From assembly GCA_020636475.1 (NCBI GenBank), contig JACJXU010000001.1:310001-374000 (forward strand): DNA of 64,000 bases. Direction: 5' to 3'. This document shows, in pieces, positions 17,026 through 25,836 of the stretch. Within the stretch, counting starts at the first letter, position 1; each line of letters starts with the position of its first letter. The notes beneath the pieces were generated by a model, which was not told the origin of the DNA, did not search any database, and saw only the letters and a list, made by a program, of their open reading frames with translations. The translations under genes and the position numbers were made by a program. This DNA is from Chitinophagales bacterium. GTDB lineage: Bacteria; Bacteroidota; Bacteroidia; Chitinophagales; UBA2359.

Positions 17026-18039
17026 ATGTTTAATAAATTTCTTGGCGTTTGCCTAATAATAATTATTGGTCTTGCCGCTTGCCGCAAAGACAAAGATGTG
17101 TTTATTCCTACAGAACTACCTTCTAATATTGATTCTACAATAATTGTACCGTCTGTGGGCGATATTAGCAAACTATACGATGCCTTGGCGGTAAAGCCCG
17201 TTACTTTAACTGCTACTTTAGGAACTACAAATTGTATATACACACCCAAAGGCACACAAATATGCTTTGATGAGAACGATTTTGTTTTGCCGGACGGCAC
17301 TACTGCTACGGGCGATATTGAATTTCACATCATAGAAATTCTGAACCGTGCCGAAATGATAATGAGCAACAAACCAACCTATTCTAATGGAAAATTGTTG
17401 GGTTCGGGAGGCGAGTTTCATATTTCTGTTACCCAAAATGGGCAAGAACTAACATTAAAACAAGGTGCGCAATTATCTTTAATATATTATAGCATTGAGT
17501 CGCCGTTTATTCCTAATTATTTATTGTTCTACGGAACAGAAACTCCCAATGGTGATGTAAATTGGGATAGTGTCTCCACTAATCAGGTAAATATTTTTGA
17601 ACCCTTTACCACCCAAAATGGCACTATAATTTTTGGCTACGAACTTGAAACAGACAGCATCGGCTGGATAAATTGCGACTACTTTTATCCTTTAGGCTTA
17701 GAAAACCTGACGGACATCAAAACGTATGTACCAAAAGAACATAATGACCAAAATACTGCCTTATTTATTGCTTTTAAAAATCTTAACGCTGTGGCAGGTA
17801 TGTACAATTTTGTCGCTGAAAGTCCGGCTGATTACAATTATTTCACGGCAGGAGTCAGCTATTTAGCTCCTATTGGTGAAGAAGTTACTTTAGTAGGTAT
17901 TTCCGAAATTGGAGAAGATGAGTGGGTTTCTGCTTTCAAAGATATTACCATTCAAAACGGGCAGACAGACACCTTAAGTTTTTCGCCTACAACTCTCGAA
18001 GCGTTTGAGCAGCAACTCAATGATTTGTTTGTTCCATAA
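17026..18039 (+). CDS. Putative lipoprotein, third gene of the ECF sigma operon
   Basis: A 337-residue protein with a short hydrophobic signal and lipobox (LAAC, Cys at about residue 20), so it is probably lipidated and anchored in the envelope. The rest is beta-rich, with no recognised catalytic motif; segments such as GTQICFDENDFVLPDGTTATGDIEFHIIEIL recall surface beta-sandwich domains. It lies 106 bases after the sigma-linked membrane protein, on the same strand, and ends before a strong terminator, so it is likely part of the same regulon. Function unknown. Confidence 0.65.
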   Translation: MFNKFLGVCLIIIIGLAACRKDKDVFIPTELPSNIDSTIIVPSVGDISKLYDALAVKPVTLTATLGTTNCIYTPKGTQICFDENDFVLPDGTTATGDIEFHIIEILNRAEMIMSNKPTYSNGKLLGSGGEFHISVTQNGQELTLKQGAQLSLIYYSIESPFIPNYLLFYGTETPNGDVNWDSVSTNQVNIFEPFTTQNGTIIFGYELETDSIGWINCDYFYPLGLENLTDIKTYVPKEHNDQNTALFIAFKNLNAVAGMYNFVAESPADYNYFTAGVSYLAPIGEEVTLVGISEIGEDEWVSAFKDITIQNGQTDTLSFSPTTLEAFEQQLNDLFVP

Positions 18040-18076
18040 TCACCCAAAAATTAGTGCATAATTTTAAAAAACTTGT

Positions 18077-18117
18077 AGCAAATAGCCCGTCTCGAACAGA
18101 CGGGCTATTTGCTTTTA
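18077..18117. terminator. Bidirectional terminator between converging operons
   Basis: A perfect 16-bp stem (18077-18092 with 18098-18113) with a 5-base loop, flanked by short T-rich sequence on the plus strand. It sits between the lipoprotein gene (plus) and gldG (minus), and likely ends both transcripts. Confidence 0.88.
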
Positions 18118-18136
18118 TAGAAAAACCCTTTACAAA

Positions 18137-19843
18137 TCACCCCACAAACTTCCGCCGCCGCCAAAAATTAAACAACAAACCAAAAACCACCAACAGCACC
18201 AAAGGCACTACAATATTGATAAACTGCCAGTAGGTTTGTTCTTTTTGCAAACGCTGCGTATCTAATAAGCGCATTTTCACTTCTTTCGCACGCGCCGCTA
18301 TTACGCCCGCACGGTCTATCAGCCATTCTATACCATTCAAAATAAAATCTTTGTTGGCAAATGTTTCTTTGGTAAATTTATAGTATCCCAGCGGCTTGGT
18401 TTGCGAAGTAAGCGGGTCGTATTCGTTGCGGATAAAATCGCCATCGGCACAAACAATCATTTTGGTCGGCACACTTTCTTCGCGATAGCTCAAGCCTTCT
18501 ATGGTGTCTATCATTTGCATGGTTTCGCCCGCCAAACGATTTTTAAATACTGAACTAAATTTTCCTTCTAAAGCTACCGCCACTGGCTGTTCGCCTTTGT
18601 TGAACAAGGCAGGATTGTTTTTTTCTTTCACAATATCCAAGCGCACTTGCACCGGATTAAAAGGTAATTTGGTATAAGGCGAGCTGGTGAGCAAAATTGT
18701 TTTTTGCGGATTTTCGGTTTTTATCGTATCAATACTCGAAGTAAAAAATCCGGCAACGCCACCCAAATTCTTCGTAATAGGGTGTTCGTGGTTGTGTTGG
18801 GTGAAAATAGGATAATACACCCAAGGCAAAAGGTTTTGCTGCGTAGCATTTCCTGCTTTGTCGGTGCCGGTTACTACAGGAATAGGATTGCACTGCAAAT
18901 CTTGTATAAGATTCGGATTAATACGCACGCCGTATTTAAACAACATATCGTCCAAGTTCAAACCGTAATCGGCAGTGACAAAAGCTCCGTGATAGGCATT
19001 GAGGCTGTCAATATCGGCAATGAGCGGGTCAATAAACCAAAATATTTTGCCGCCGTTCATCACATATTGGTCGAGTTTAAACTTATTGCTTTCCTCGAAA
19101 GTTTTAGTAGGCTTGGCAACAATAAGCGCATCGTATTTGGCGGGCGAAATTGCCAAAGTCTGGCTCAAATTTACACGATGCAATTCGTAATACGGACGCA
19201 AAGCCGAAGCAATATCTGTTACATAAGGTTCTTCCAATTCGCCGTGTCCATCTAAAAAAGCAATTTGCGGTCGCTTAGTACGTTGCAGTTTTTGAATAGC
19301 ATTAATAAGCTGATACTCCAACTGCGCCACCGAATTGTTGATAACCGTTTCGGGAGCTTGGTTCATTTGTTCTTGCAGCAAAATAATAGGATACTCGCGT
19401 CCGCGAAATGTGGCAATAGCTCCGGGGAAAAATATTTTTTCGGAATAACCATCTTTGCTTTCAATAAGTCGGCGGGGAATCAGTCCTTTTTTTATCAATT
19501 CTTCGGCAACTTGCTTTTTAACTTCATCCGATTCGTCTGCCATCGGGTCGATAAACTGATATTGCAAATTGTTTCCGGCATAACTGCGCAATTCGTCCAG
19601 CATATCTTGTGTAGCATTGCGCAAACGCTTAAATCCTACCGGAAAATCGCCTTCGAGATACACTTTTATAAAAACCACATCGTCCAAATCTGCTAAAACC
19701 TGCTTACTCGCAGGCGTGAGCGAAAATTTTCCTTCTTTGGTTAAATCGAGGCGAAAATATAGTCTTTGCGCTACAAAATTGAGCAACAACAAAACGCCCA
19801 ACAAAGCAAAAACGGGTAGCATATTCTTTTTCAAAAAATACAT
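18137..19843 (-). CDS. gldG: Gliding-motility ABC transporter-associated protein GldG
   Basis: A 568-residue membrane protein with an N-terminal transmembrane anchor (about residues 8-26), a large extracytoplasmic part and a C-terminal helix (WQFINIVVPLVLLVVFGLLFNFWRRR). The N-terminal LTKEGKFSLTPASKQVL region, the central IAFLDGHGELEEPYVTDI and GGKIFWFIDPL segments match GldG, which in gliding Bacteroidota works with GldF (permease) and GldA (ATPase). No gldF lies beside it here, although gldF and gldG are usually adjacent. It is the last gene of a run with two S41 proteases and an HMA protein. It supports type IX secretion or gliding ability, consistent with the T9SS cargo at 2626. Confidence 0.88.
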   Translation of the reverse strand: MYFLKKNMLPVFALLGVLLLLNFVAQRLYFRLDLTKEGKFSLTPASKQVLADLDDVVFIKVYLEGDFPVGFKRLRNATQDMLDELRSYAGNNLQYQFIDPMADESDEVKKQVAEELIKKGLIPRRLIESKDGYSEKIFFPGAIATFRGREYPIILLQEQMNQAPETVINNSVAQLEYQLINAIQKLQRTKRPQIAFLDGHGELEEPYVTDIASALRPYYELHRVNLSQTLAISPAKYDALIVAKPTKTFEESNKFKLDQYVMNGGKIFWFIDPLIADIDSLNAYHGAFVTADYGLNLDDMLFKYGVRINPNLIQDLQCNPIPVVTGTDKAGNATQQNLLPWVYYPIFTQHNHEHPITKNLGGVAGFFTSSIDTIKTENPQKTILLTSSPYTKLPFNPVQVRLDIVKEKNNPALFNKGEQPVAVALEGKFSSVFKNRLAGETMQMIDTIEGLSYREESVPTKMIVCADGDFIRNEYDPLTSQTKPLGYYKFTKETFANKDFILNGIEWLIDRAGVIAARAKEVKMRLLDTQRLQKEQTYWQFINIVVPLVLLVVFGLLFNFWRRRKFVG

Positions 19844-19882
19844 TTTGAAACCAATTCGTTGAAATGAAAATAAATGACAAAT

Positions 19883-20113
19883 TTACGCGAGCATTTGCGT
19901 ACTTACAATTTCGTAAATAGAATCTTGCGTAAGTTCGGCCAACTGTGCTACATTTATCTTTTGCGGATTGTACGTTATTTCTACTTGTTGCTTAGATAAG
20001 TCCACCTCCGCAGCAACAACGGCAGGATTTTCTTCAAAAATATTTTTTACTGTGCGTACACAGTGCATACACTGCATGTTTTTAAGGGTAAAAATAACTT
20101 TGGTTGAGGGCAT
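19883..20113 (-). CDS. Heavy-metal-associated (HMA) domain protein, CopZ-like
   Basis: A 76-residue single HMA domain. The metal site MQCMHC has Cys15 and Cys18, and the ferredoxin-like fold pattern (VIFTLKNMQCMHC...VDLSKQQVEITYNPQKI) is complete. Such proteins bind and pass Cu(I) or a related metal to P-type ATPases. No ATPase is adjacent. It lies 4 bases after an S41 protease gene and 39 bases before gldG, so it seems to be embedded in an unrelated operon. Confidence 0.85.
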   Translation of the reverse strand: MPSTKVIFTLKNMQCMHCVRTVKNIFEENPAVVAAEVDLSKQQVEITYNPQKINVAQLAELTQDSIYEIVSTQMLA

Positions 20114-20117
20114 AAAT

Positions 20118-21782
20118 TTATTTTTTATTCAATATTTTGTTATAACGGGGCATATCGGCAAAAAGTTTTACCGCTTCCTGAATGTAGGCATCGTCCTGAA
20201 TGCCTGTGGCGAGTTTGCTGCTTTGTCCATAGTAGCGTTCAATAATACTTTCTTTCAACATATTGCGCAGCATCGGTTCGTATTTTTGAATTTCTTTGCC
20301 GTGCAATGTTTTCAGTTTCTCACGAAGATTATCTAAGTTTTTGCTTACAGACGGATAATATGTTTCATACGTAGCAACCGTGTCCAACAGACTTACCAAA
20401 GAATCGGTTTGAGTATAGAACTGAAAGTGTTGTTGCTGGGCAAAATTGATAAATTGCTTAAAATCCGCATCGGTAAATTGGAACGACTCTGCCGGAGCAA
20501 TGTTTTCGTGATTGGCGACATATTCGTTTACAAAATTGAAAAGTACCAGTTCTTTTTGCAGTTGCTGCACAAGCGACTGGTTTTGGAGATTTTCGATAAA
20601 AATATCGGGCGTTACGCCACTGTTGTCATAAACGGTTCGTCCATTGGCGGTTTTAAAAGCACTGCGCAGCGAATCGGGAATTTCGTGCGCACCTGCGTCG
20701 GTGTATCGTCCTGAATAATCTACTGCCTGCACACAACGTCCGCTGGGAATGTAATACTTGGCTACGGTGAGTTTTAGCATTGCTTTGTAGCCCGTTTCAC
20801 CAATTTCGCGAGTTTGCTGCACCAATCCTTTGCCGTAAGAACGTTGTCCTACTATCACGCCACGGTCTAAGTCTTGCATCACACCCGAAACTATTTCACT
20901 TGCCGAAGCGGAGCGACTATTAATAAGTACCACTAAAGGAATATCTAGCGCGAGTGGGTCGGCATTGGTTGTATAAGTTTTGTTCCATTCTTCAATTTTG
21001 CCGCGCGTGCTTACCACAGCTACATTTTTATTTACAAAAATATTGGATACCGTAATGGCTTCTTTGAGCAAACCTCCACCATTGTAGCGAAGGTCGAACA
21101 CGAGATATTTTAAATTGGGATTATCTTTTTGGAGTTTTTCGTATTCTTTGGCAACAAATTCGCCACAGTTTTGGGTGAAACTGCTAAGGCTAATATAGGC
21201 TACGGTGTCGTTTACCATTTGCGAATAGGTTACGGATTCGGGCGTTATTTCTTCGCGCAAAATTTCGTAGGCTTTCGGCTGATTGCTTTTGTAGGCTTGT
21301 ACTTGTATTTTCAGTACGGTTTGTGGTTGTCCCTTTATTGCCAAGTTCACGTCTTCAAGGGTTTTGTCTTGAAGCGTTTTTCCTTCAATGCTTACAATTT
21401 CGTCGCCGGGACGCAAACCTGCTTTGTCGGCGGGTTGGTCGGTGAGGACGGTTTCTATATAAAAATGCTTGTCTTTTTCTATGAGCGTAATGCCAATATC
21501 GCCTTGCCCTCCGGCACGTTGCAGACGAGAGTCTTCAATAACCGCTTCGGAATAGAAATTGGTGTAGGGGTCCAATTTTTTGAGCGTGCTTTCTATGGCG
21601 TTGCGCATGAGTCCTGCGGGCTGCACATCGTCCACATAAGAGCGGTTTATTTCTTTATACAAATTGACAAAAAGCTCAAAATTGCGCGATAGCTTGAAAT
21701 AAGTGCTATCGGAAAAAGCGTAGAGTGTGAAAAGGGCAATAATGCCGATAAACCAAAAATATTTTTGCTTAATTAATTTCAT
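20118..21782 (-). CDS. S41 family C-terminal processing peptidase
   Basis: A 554-residue exported serine protease. An N-terminal signal anchor (residues 7-23) precedes a PDZ domain (about 90-170; GIGITLIEKDKHFYIETVLTDQPADKAGLRPGDEI) and the S41 catalytic core, with the serine in NSRSASASEIVSG and the lysine in GQRSYGKGLVQ. Such proteases trim or degrade periplasmic proteins. A C-terminal helical extension of about 150 residues follows. It is a tandem paralogue of the next gene upstream (21837-23480), separated by 54 bases; the HMA gene follows after 4 bases. Confidence 0.92.
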   Translation of the reverse strand: MKLIKQKYFWFIGIIALFTLYAFSDSTYFKLSRNFELFVNLYKEINRSYVDDVQPAGLMRNAIESTLKKLDPYTNFYSEAVIEDSRLQRAGGQGDIGITLIEKDKHFYIETVLTDQPADKAGLRPGDEIVSIEGKTLQDKTLEDVNLAIKGQPQTVLKIQVQAYKSNQPKAYEILREEITPESVTYSQMVNDTVAYISLSSFTQNCGEFVAKEYEKLQKDNPNLKYLVFDLRYNGGGLLKEAITVSNIFVNKNVAVVSTRGKIEEWNKTYTTNADPLALDIPLVVLINSRSASASEIVSGVMQDLDRGVIVGQRSYGKGLVQQTREIGETGYKAMLKLTVAKYYIPSGRCVQAVDYSGRYTDAGAHEIPDSLRSAFKTANGRTVYDNSGVTPDIFIENLQNQSLVQQLQKELVLFNFVNEYVANHENIAPAESFQFTDADFKQFINFAQQQHFQFYTQTDSLVSLLDTVATYETYYPSVSKNLDNLREKLKTLHGKEIQKYEPMLRNMLKESIIERYYGQSSKLATGIQDDAYIQEAVKLFADMPRYNKILNKK

Positions 21783-21836
21783 TATGTCGTTCGTTATTTT
21801 TTTTCAACTTACAAAAAATGAGTTTAGTCCTTGTTT

Positions 21837-23480
21837 TTACTTAGGTTGCTGCAAAGATTTTTTATACACATCACTCGCAAAAGCATCTAAAGCAGCTTTG
21901 ATGAAAGGATTTTCGAGCAAAGAAGTTTCAATGCGCCCTTTCTGATAGTAGTATCGCGAGGATATTTCTTCTTGTAAGTAGCGTTTTATTTCTTTTTTAT
22001 GTGTTTGTAAGTCCTGTTGCTTATCGTGTTTTATGGTATTTTTCAATTCATTAATATCTGCTGATAGGTTGTTATAAATTGTTTCTTCTTGTGAAGCAAC
22101 TTCTAAATCTTCCAATAATATTTCTGCCGAAGTGGCATAATCGTATTCTTTATCGGAAAGAAATTGCACAAAATCGTTGTAATCTGTATCGGTGAGTTTG
22201 AACTCCAAAGCCGGCGGAATACTTGGATGTTTTTGCACATATTGGGTAGCGTATTCGAAGATAAGTTGCTTGGTAAACAAACTCGCAGCGATATCGGACA
22301 TATAACCTACTTCTACTTCAATTTCGGGGTCAATGCCGCCGGCGTCGTACACTACTCTGCCGTTTTGCGTAGTAAAAGCTGTGCGCAAAGAGTCGGGAAT
22401 GTGATGACCGCCGTCTTTGTATTTGCCGGAATAGTCTATTGCCTGAATACAGCGACCACTGGGAAGATAATATTTGGCGGTAGTGATTTTGAGGTGCGAA
22501 TTGTAGCCCATTTCTTTGGTAGATTGCACCAAACCTTTGCCAAATGTTTTTTCGCCAACAATAATACCACGGTCATAGTCTTGTATTACACCCGCCACAA
22601 TTTCGCTAGCCGAAGCAGAAGCATTGTTTGCCAAAATAGCGAGCGGCAGGTCGATAAAAAGTGGTTCTATATGTGTTGTATAAATTTTTGCTTGCTCAAA
22701 ATCTCTGCCGCGCGTAGTAACTACTTTTTCATTTTTCGGTAAAAAAATACTTGCTATGTCCACGGCTTCATTGAGCAAACCGCCGGGATTGTCGCGCACA
22801 TCTAAGATACAATTTTTGATGTTGTTGTTTTTTTGAAGTTCTTTCAATTCATCGCGTACCTGCTGGGCGCAGTTTTCGGTGAAATTGGTGAGGCGGATAT
22901 ACGCTGTTTCGACATTGATAACCGTGGCATAGGGAACACTTTTTATCACTATTTCCTCTCGCTTGAGGTCAAAATCCATGTTTTTGTCCTGTCCGGGTCG
23001 TTTTATGGTAAGTTTTACGGTAGTATTGGCAGGTCCGCGCAAAAGGTCGCTTACATCTTCGGTGGTTGCGCCTTTCATATTTTTACCGTCAACGGCAATT
23101 ATTTCATCGCCGGCTAACAAACCCGCCTTTGCAGCAGGAGAACCATCATAAGGTTCGGCAATTATTACATAATCTTCGTTTTGGTGAATAATTGCGCCTA
23201 TACCGCCGTATTTTCCGGTAACGAGATTGTTGTAATCACTTTCGTTTTCTTCAGAAAAATAATTGGTGTAGGGGTCTAAACTTTCCAACATACCATCTAT
23301 ACTATATTGAACAAGTTTGTCGTGGTCTAAAGGATCTACAAAAGAATTATTCAGCTCTCGATACAAGTCTATGAACAAGCCGATGTTTTTATTTATTTCA
23401 AAAAAGTTTTCGGTAGAAAAAGAAAAAAATATAACAGAAATTGCTATTCCTAAAAAAAGAAAAATTTTTTTAATCCTCAT
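21837..23480 (-). CDS. S41 family C-terminal processing peptidase (paralogue)
   Basis: A 547-residue protein with the same layout as its neighbour. The start at 23480 (MRIKKIFLFLGIAISVIFF) gives a proper signal anchor; the frame continues open to 23630 but that extension has no signal sequence. A PDZ domain (GGIGAIIHQNEDYVIIAEPYDGSPAAKAGLLAGDEI) is followed by the catalytic serine in NNASASASEIVAG and the lysine in GEKTFGKGLVQ. The pair clearly arose by duplication. It probably heads the operon with the second protease, the HMA protein and gldG. Confidence 0.92.
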   Translation of the reverse strand: MRIKKIFLFLGIAISVIFFSFSTENFFEINKNIGLFIDLYRELNNSFVDPLDHDKLVQYSIDGMLESLDPYTNYFSEENESDYNNLVTGKYGGIGAIIHQNEDYVIIAEPYDGSPAAKAGLLAGDEIIAVDGKNMKGATTEDVSDLLRGPANTTVKLTIKRPGQDKNMDFDLKREEIVIKSVPYATVINVETAYIRLTNFTENCAQQVRDELKELQKNNNIKNCILDVRDNPGGLLNEAVDIASIFLPKNEKVVTTRGRDFEQAKIYTTHIEPLFIDLPLAILANNASASASEIVAGVIQDYDRGIIVGEKTFGKGLVQSTKEMGYNSHLKITTAKYYLPSGRCIQAIDYSGKYKDGGHHIPDSLRTAFTTQNGRVVYDAGGIDPEIEVEVGYMSDIAASLFTKQLIFEYATQYVQKHPSIPPALEFKLTDTDYNDFVQFLSDKEYDYATSAEILLEDLEVASQEETIYNNLSADINELKNTIKHDKQQDLQTHKKEIKRYLQEEISSRYYYQKGRIETSLLENPFIKAALDAFASDVYKKSLQQPK

Positions 23481-23837
23481 TCTTATTATTTTATGTGATA
23501 ATACTTTTGGTGAATTACGTAATATGAAACAGCGAAAATACAGTAAATTAACGTAAACTAATCGAATAATTATACGTGAGTTATAATCTTTGTCACCATA
23601 TTTTTGTTGATTTAGTCGCAAAGATTTCATTTTTTAAATAAATTTCACTTTTGGAGCGTTACACGTATGGTGAAAATTGTTGAGATAGCCTCATTACTTA
23701 ACCCGCTATTTTATGTACATTTTTGTACACTTTAGCACATTTTATATTAAATAATATTAATAATTAAAGTAAAATAATTTTAATGCCAAATATTTTTTAT
23801 TTTTACCGTACACTCTTCAACCTTAGATAAACGAACT
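23481..23837. other. Intergenic region between protease and epimerase genes
   Basis: About 360 AT-rich bases between divergent genes, expected to hold both promoters. A double palindrome, TGTACA at 23713-23718 and again at 23723-23728, could be a protein-binding site. No perfect TAnnTTTG box, small gene or terminator was seen. Confidence 0.4.
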
Positions 23838-24257
23838 ATGAAACATAAAGTTTTATCCGTAGAACACGTTGGCATTGCCGTAGCCGATATACAATCGTCC
23901 AATAAGTTATTTAACGAAATTTTGGGCATACCTGCTTACAAAATGGAATTTGTAGAATCCGAAAATGTAACTACTTCATTTTTTCAAGTGGGCAAAACCA
24001 AAATAGAACTCTTGGAAGCCAACGAAAATAAAAGTGCCATACAAAAGTATATCGAAAAAAAAGGCGAAGGAATACACCATATTGCTTTGTTGGTAGAAGA
24101 TATTAAGGCATCTATGGCATATTTTGCCGATAAAGGATTTAAACTTCTCAACAGCGAACCTAAAGTCGGTGCGGACAACAAGTGGATTTGCTTTTTGCAC
24201 CCGAAAGAAACCAATGGCGTTTTGGTAGAACTTTGCCAAGAAAGAGAAAAACGATAG
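23838..24257 (+). CDS. mce: Methylmalonyl-CoA epimerase
   Basis: A 139-residue vicinal-oxygen-chelate enzyme that interconverts (S)- and (R)-methylmalonyl-CoA between propionyl-CoA carboxylase and methylmalonyl-CoA mutase. Metal ligands are visible: His in SVEHVGIAV, His in GIHHIALLVED, and Glu in VLVELCQE. The length is normal. It converges on the biotin carboxylase gene with a 12-base gap. That pairing hints at propionate or branched-chain metabolism, although the genes are not co-transcribed. Confidence 0.93.
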   Translation: MKHKVLSVEHVGIAVADIQSSNKLFNEILGIPAYKMEFVESENVTTSFFQVGKTKIELLEANENKSAIQKYIEKKGEGIHHIALLVEDIKASMAYFADKGFKLLNSEPKVGADNKWICFLHPKETNGVLVELCQEREKR

Positions 24258-24269
24258 CCAAAAACGGAC

Positions 24270-25625
24270 TTAATTTTCTTCCTTATCGTCCAAAATATGC
24301 GACTCGTTGATGAAATTGGTCGTAAAATTTCCTTCGATAAATTGTTCATTTTCCATCAGGCGCAAATGAAAAGGAACTGTTGTCTTGATGCCCTCTACCA
24401 CAAACTCTTCCAGCGCGCGCTTCATTTTTGCAATGGCTTCCATACGCGTCTGTGCGCGACAAATTACTTTTGCAATCATAGAATCGTAGTAAGGTGGCAC
24501 CACATAACCAGCATATACATGCGTATCTACGCGCACGCCCGGACCTTTTGAGGTATGCAGTACGTCTATTTTTCCGGGAGATGGGATAAAGTTATTAAAT
24601 GGGTCTTCGGCATTGATACGACACTCAATGGCATGCCCTTTGGGATAATACGAATTGCCGGAAATAGGAATACCCGCCGCAATTTTTATTTGCTCTTTTA
24701 TTAAATCAAAGTCTATTACTTCTTCCGTTACGGGGTGTTCCACTTGAATACGCGTATTCATTTCCATAAAATAAAAATTCTTGTGCTTGTCCACCAAAAA
24801 CTCTATGGTACCTACGCCTTCGTAGTTGATGCTTTTGGCTAATTTTATCGCTGCATCGCCCATTTGCTTGCGCATGGCTTCATCAATAAAGGGCGAAGGG
24901 GCTTCTTCTACCAATTTTTGATGGCGGCGTTGAATAGAACAATCGCGCTCGGAAAGGTGACATACTTTTCCGTATTGGTCGCCGGCTACTTGAATTTCGA
25001 TATGGCGCGGCTCTTCTACAAATTTTTCCAAATAAATACCATCATTGCCAAAGGCTGCACCTGCTTCTTTGCGCGCCGAGTCCCAGTTGTGTTCAAACTC
25101 ACTTTCTTTGTGTACAATACGCATACCGCGTCCGCCGCCGCCGGCAGTAGCCTTGAGTATAATAGGATAACCAATCTGTTCGGCAAGTTTTTTTCCTTGC
25201 TTCACGTCAGTAAGCAAACCTTCTGAGCCGGGAACTATGGGAACACCTGCTTTTTTGGCTGTTTCTTTAGCCGTCATTTTGTCGCCCATGAGCCTTATCT
25301 GTTCGGGCGTAGGACCAATAAACTTGATGCCGTATTCTTTACAAATTTCGGCAAAACCTGCATTTTCCGACAAAAAACCATAGCCCGGATGAATTGCATC
25401 GGCATTGGTTATTTCGGCGGCAGCCATAATATTGGGAATACGCAAATACGAATCGGAAGAAGAGGGCGGACCTATACATACAGCTTCGTCGGCAAAGCGT
25501 ACGTGTAAACTGTTTTTGTCGGCAGTAGAATATACGGCTACTGTTTCGATGCCCATTTCCTTACAAGTACGAATAATACGTAGGGCTATTTCTCCACGAT
25601 TGGCTATTAGGATTTTTTTTAGCAT
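24270..25625 (-). CDS. accC: Biotin carboxylase subunit (AccC type)
   Basis: A 451-residue ATP-grasp enzyme that carboxylates biotin on a carrier protein, the first half-reaction of acetyl- or propionyl-CoA carboxylase. The start at 25625 gives the standard [19 protein letters not shown]-terminus; the open frame runs upstream to 25754 without family similarity. The ATP-binding glycine loop ([12 protein letters not shown]), the [15 protein letters not shown] catalytic segment and the [13 protein letters not shown] motif are intact. No biotin carrier gene is adjacent. The neighbouring epimerase makes a propionyl-CoA carboxylase role possible, but fatty-acid synthesis is the default reading. Confidence 0.92.
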   Translation of the reverse strand: MLKKILIANRGEIALRIIRTCKEMGIETVAVYSTADKNSLHVRFADEAVCIGPPSSSDSYLRIPNIMAAAEITNADAIHPGYGFLSENAGFAEICKEYGIKFIGPTPEQIRLMGDKMTAKETAKKAGVPIVPGSEGLLTDVKQGKKLAEQIGYPIILKATAGGGGRGMRIVHKESEFEHNWDSARKEAGAAFGNDGIYLEKFVEEPRHIEIQVAGDQYGKVCHLSERDCSIQRRHQKLVEEAPSPFIDEAMRKQMGDAAIKLAKSINYEGVGTIEFLVDKHKNFYFMEMNTRIQVEHPVTEEVIDFDLIKEQIKIAAGIPISGNSYYPKGHAIECRINAEDPFNNFIPSPGKIDVLHTSKGPGVRVDTHVYAGYVVPPYYDSMIAKVICRAQTRMEAIAKMKRALEEFVVEGIKTTVPFHLRLMENEQFIEGNFTTNFINESHILDDKEEN

Positions 25626-25667
25626 AAAAAGATATGTTTGCAAATAATCTGGTACAGGTAGTATTAT

Positions 25668-25697
25668 CAAAAATATGCGCCGCACCAATGCCACAAA
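25668..25697 (-). promoter_or_regulatory. Promoter of the biotin carboxylase gene
   Basis: On the minus strand: TTTG (25694-25697), an 18-base spacer, then TATTTTTG (25668-25675). This matches the Bacteroidota -33/-7 layout and gives a leader of about 37 bases before the start at 25625, which also supports that start. Confidence 0.55.
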
Positions 25698-25722
25698 GAT
25701 AAAAACAAAATACTTAGGACAT

Positions 25723-25762
25723 AAAAAAAAGCTCTGTGTACGCGCTAAATACACAAAGCTTT
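25723..25762 (-). terminator. Terminator of the efflux operon
   Basis: An imperfect hairpin (AAAGCTCTGTGTA with TACACAAAGCTTT, one C-A mismatch) followed on the minus strand by eight U. It lies 75 bases past the RND permease stop codon and just upstream of the accC promoter. Confidence 0.75.
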
Positions 25763-25836
25763 ATGCTGTTTGGGACTGTATCAATTACGATTCGGTAATA
25801 GTTTCTTTGTTGTACCCAATAGTGTTTTTTAAGTAT

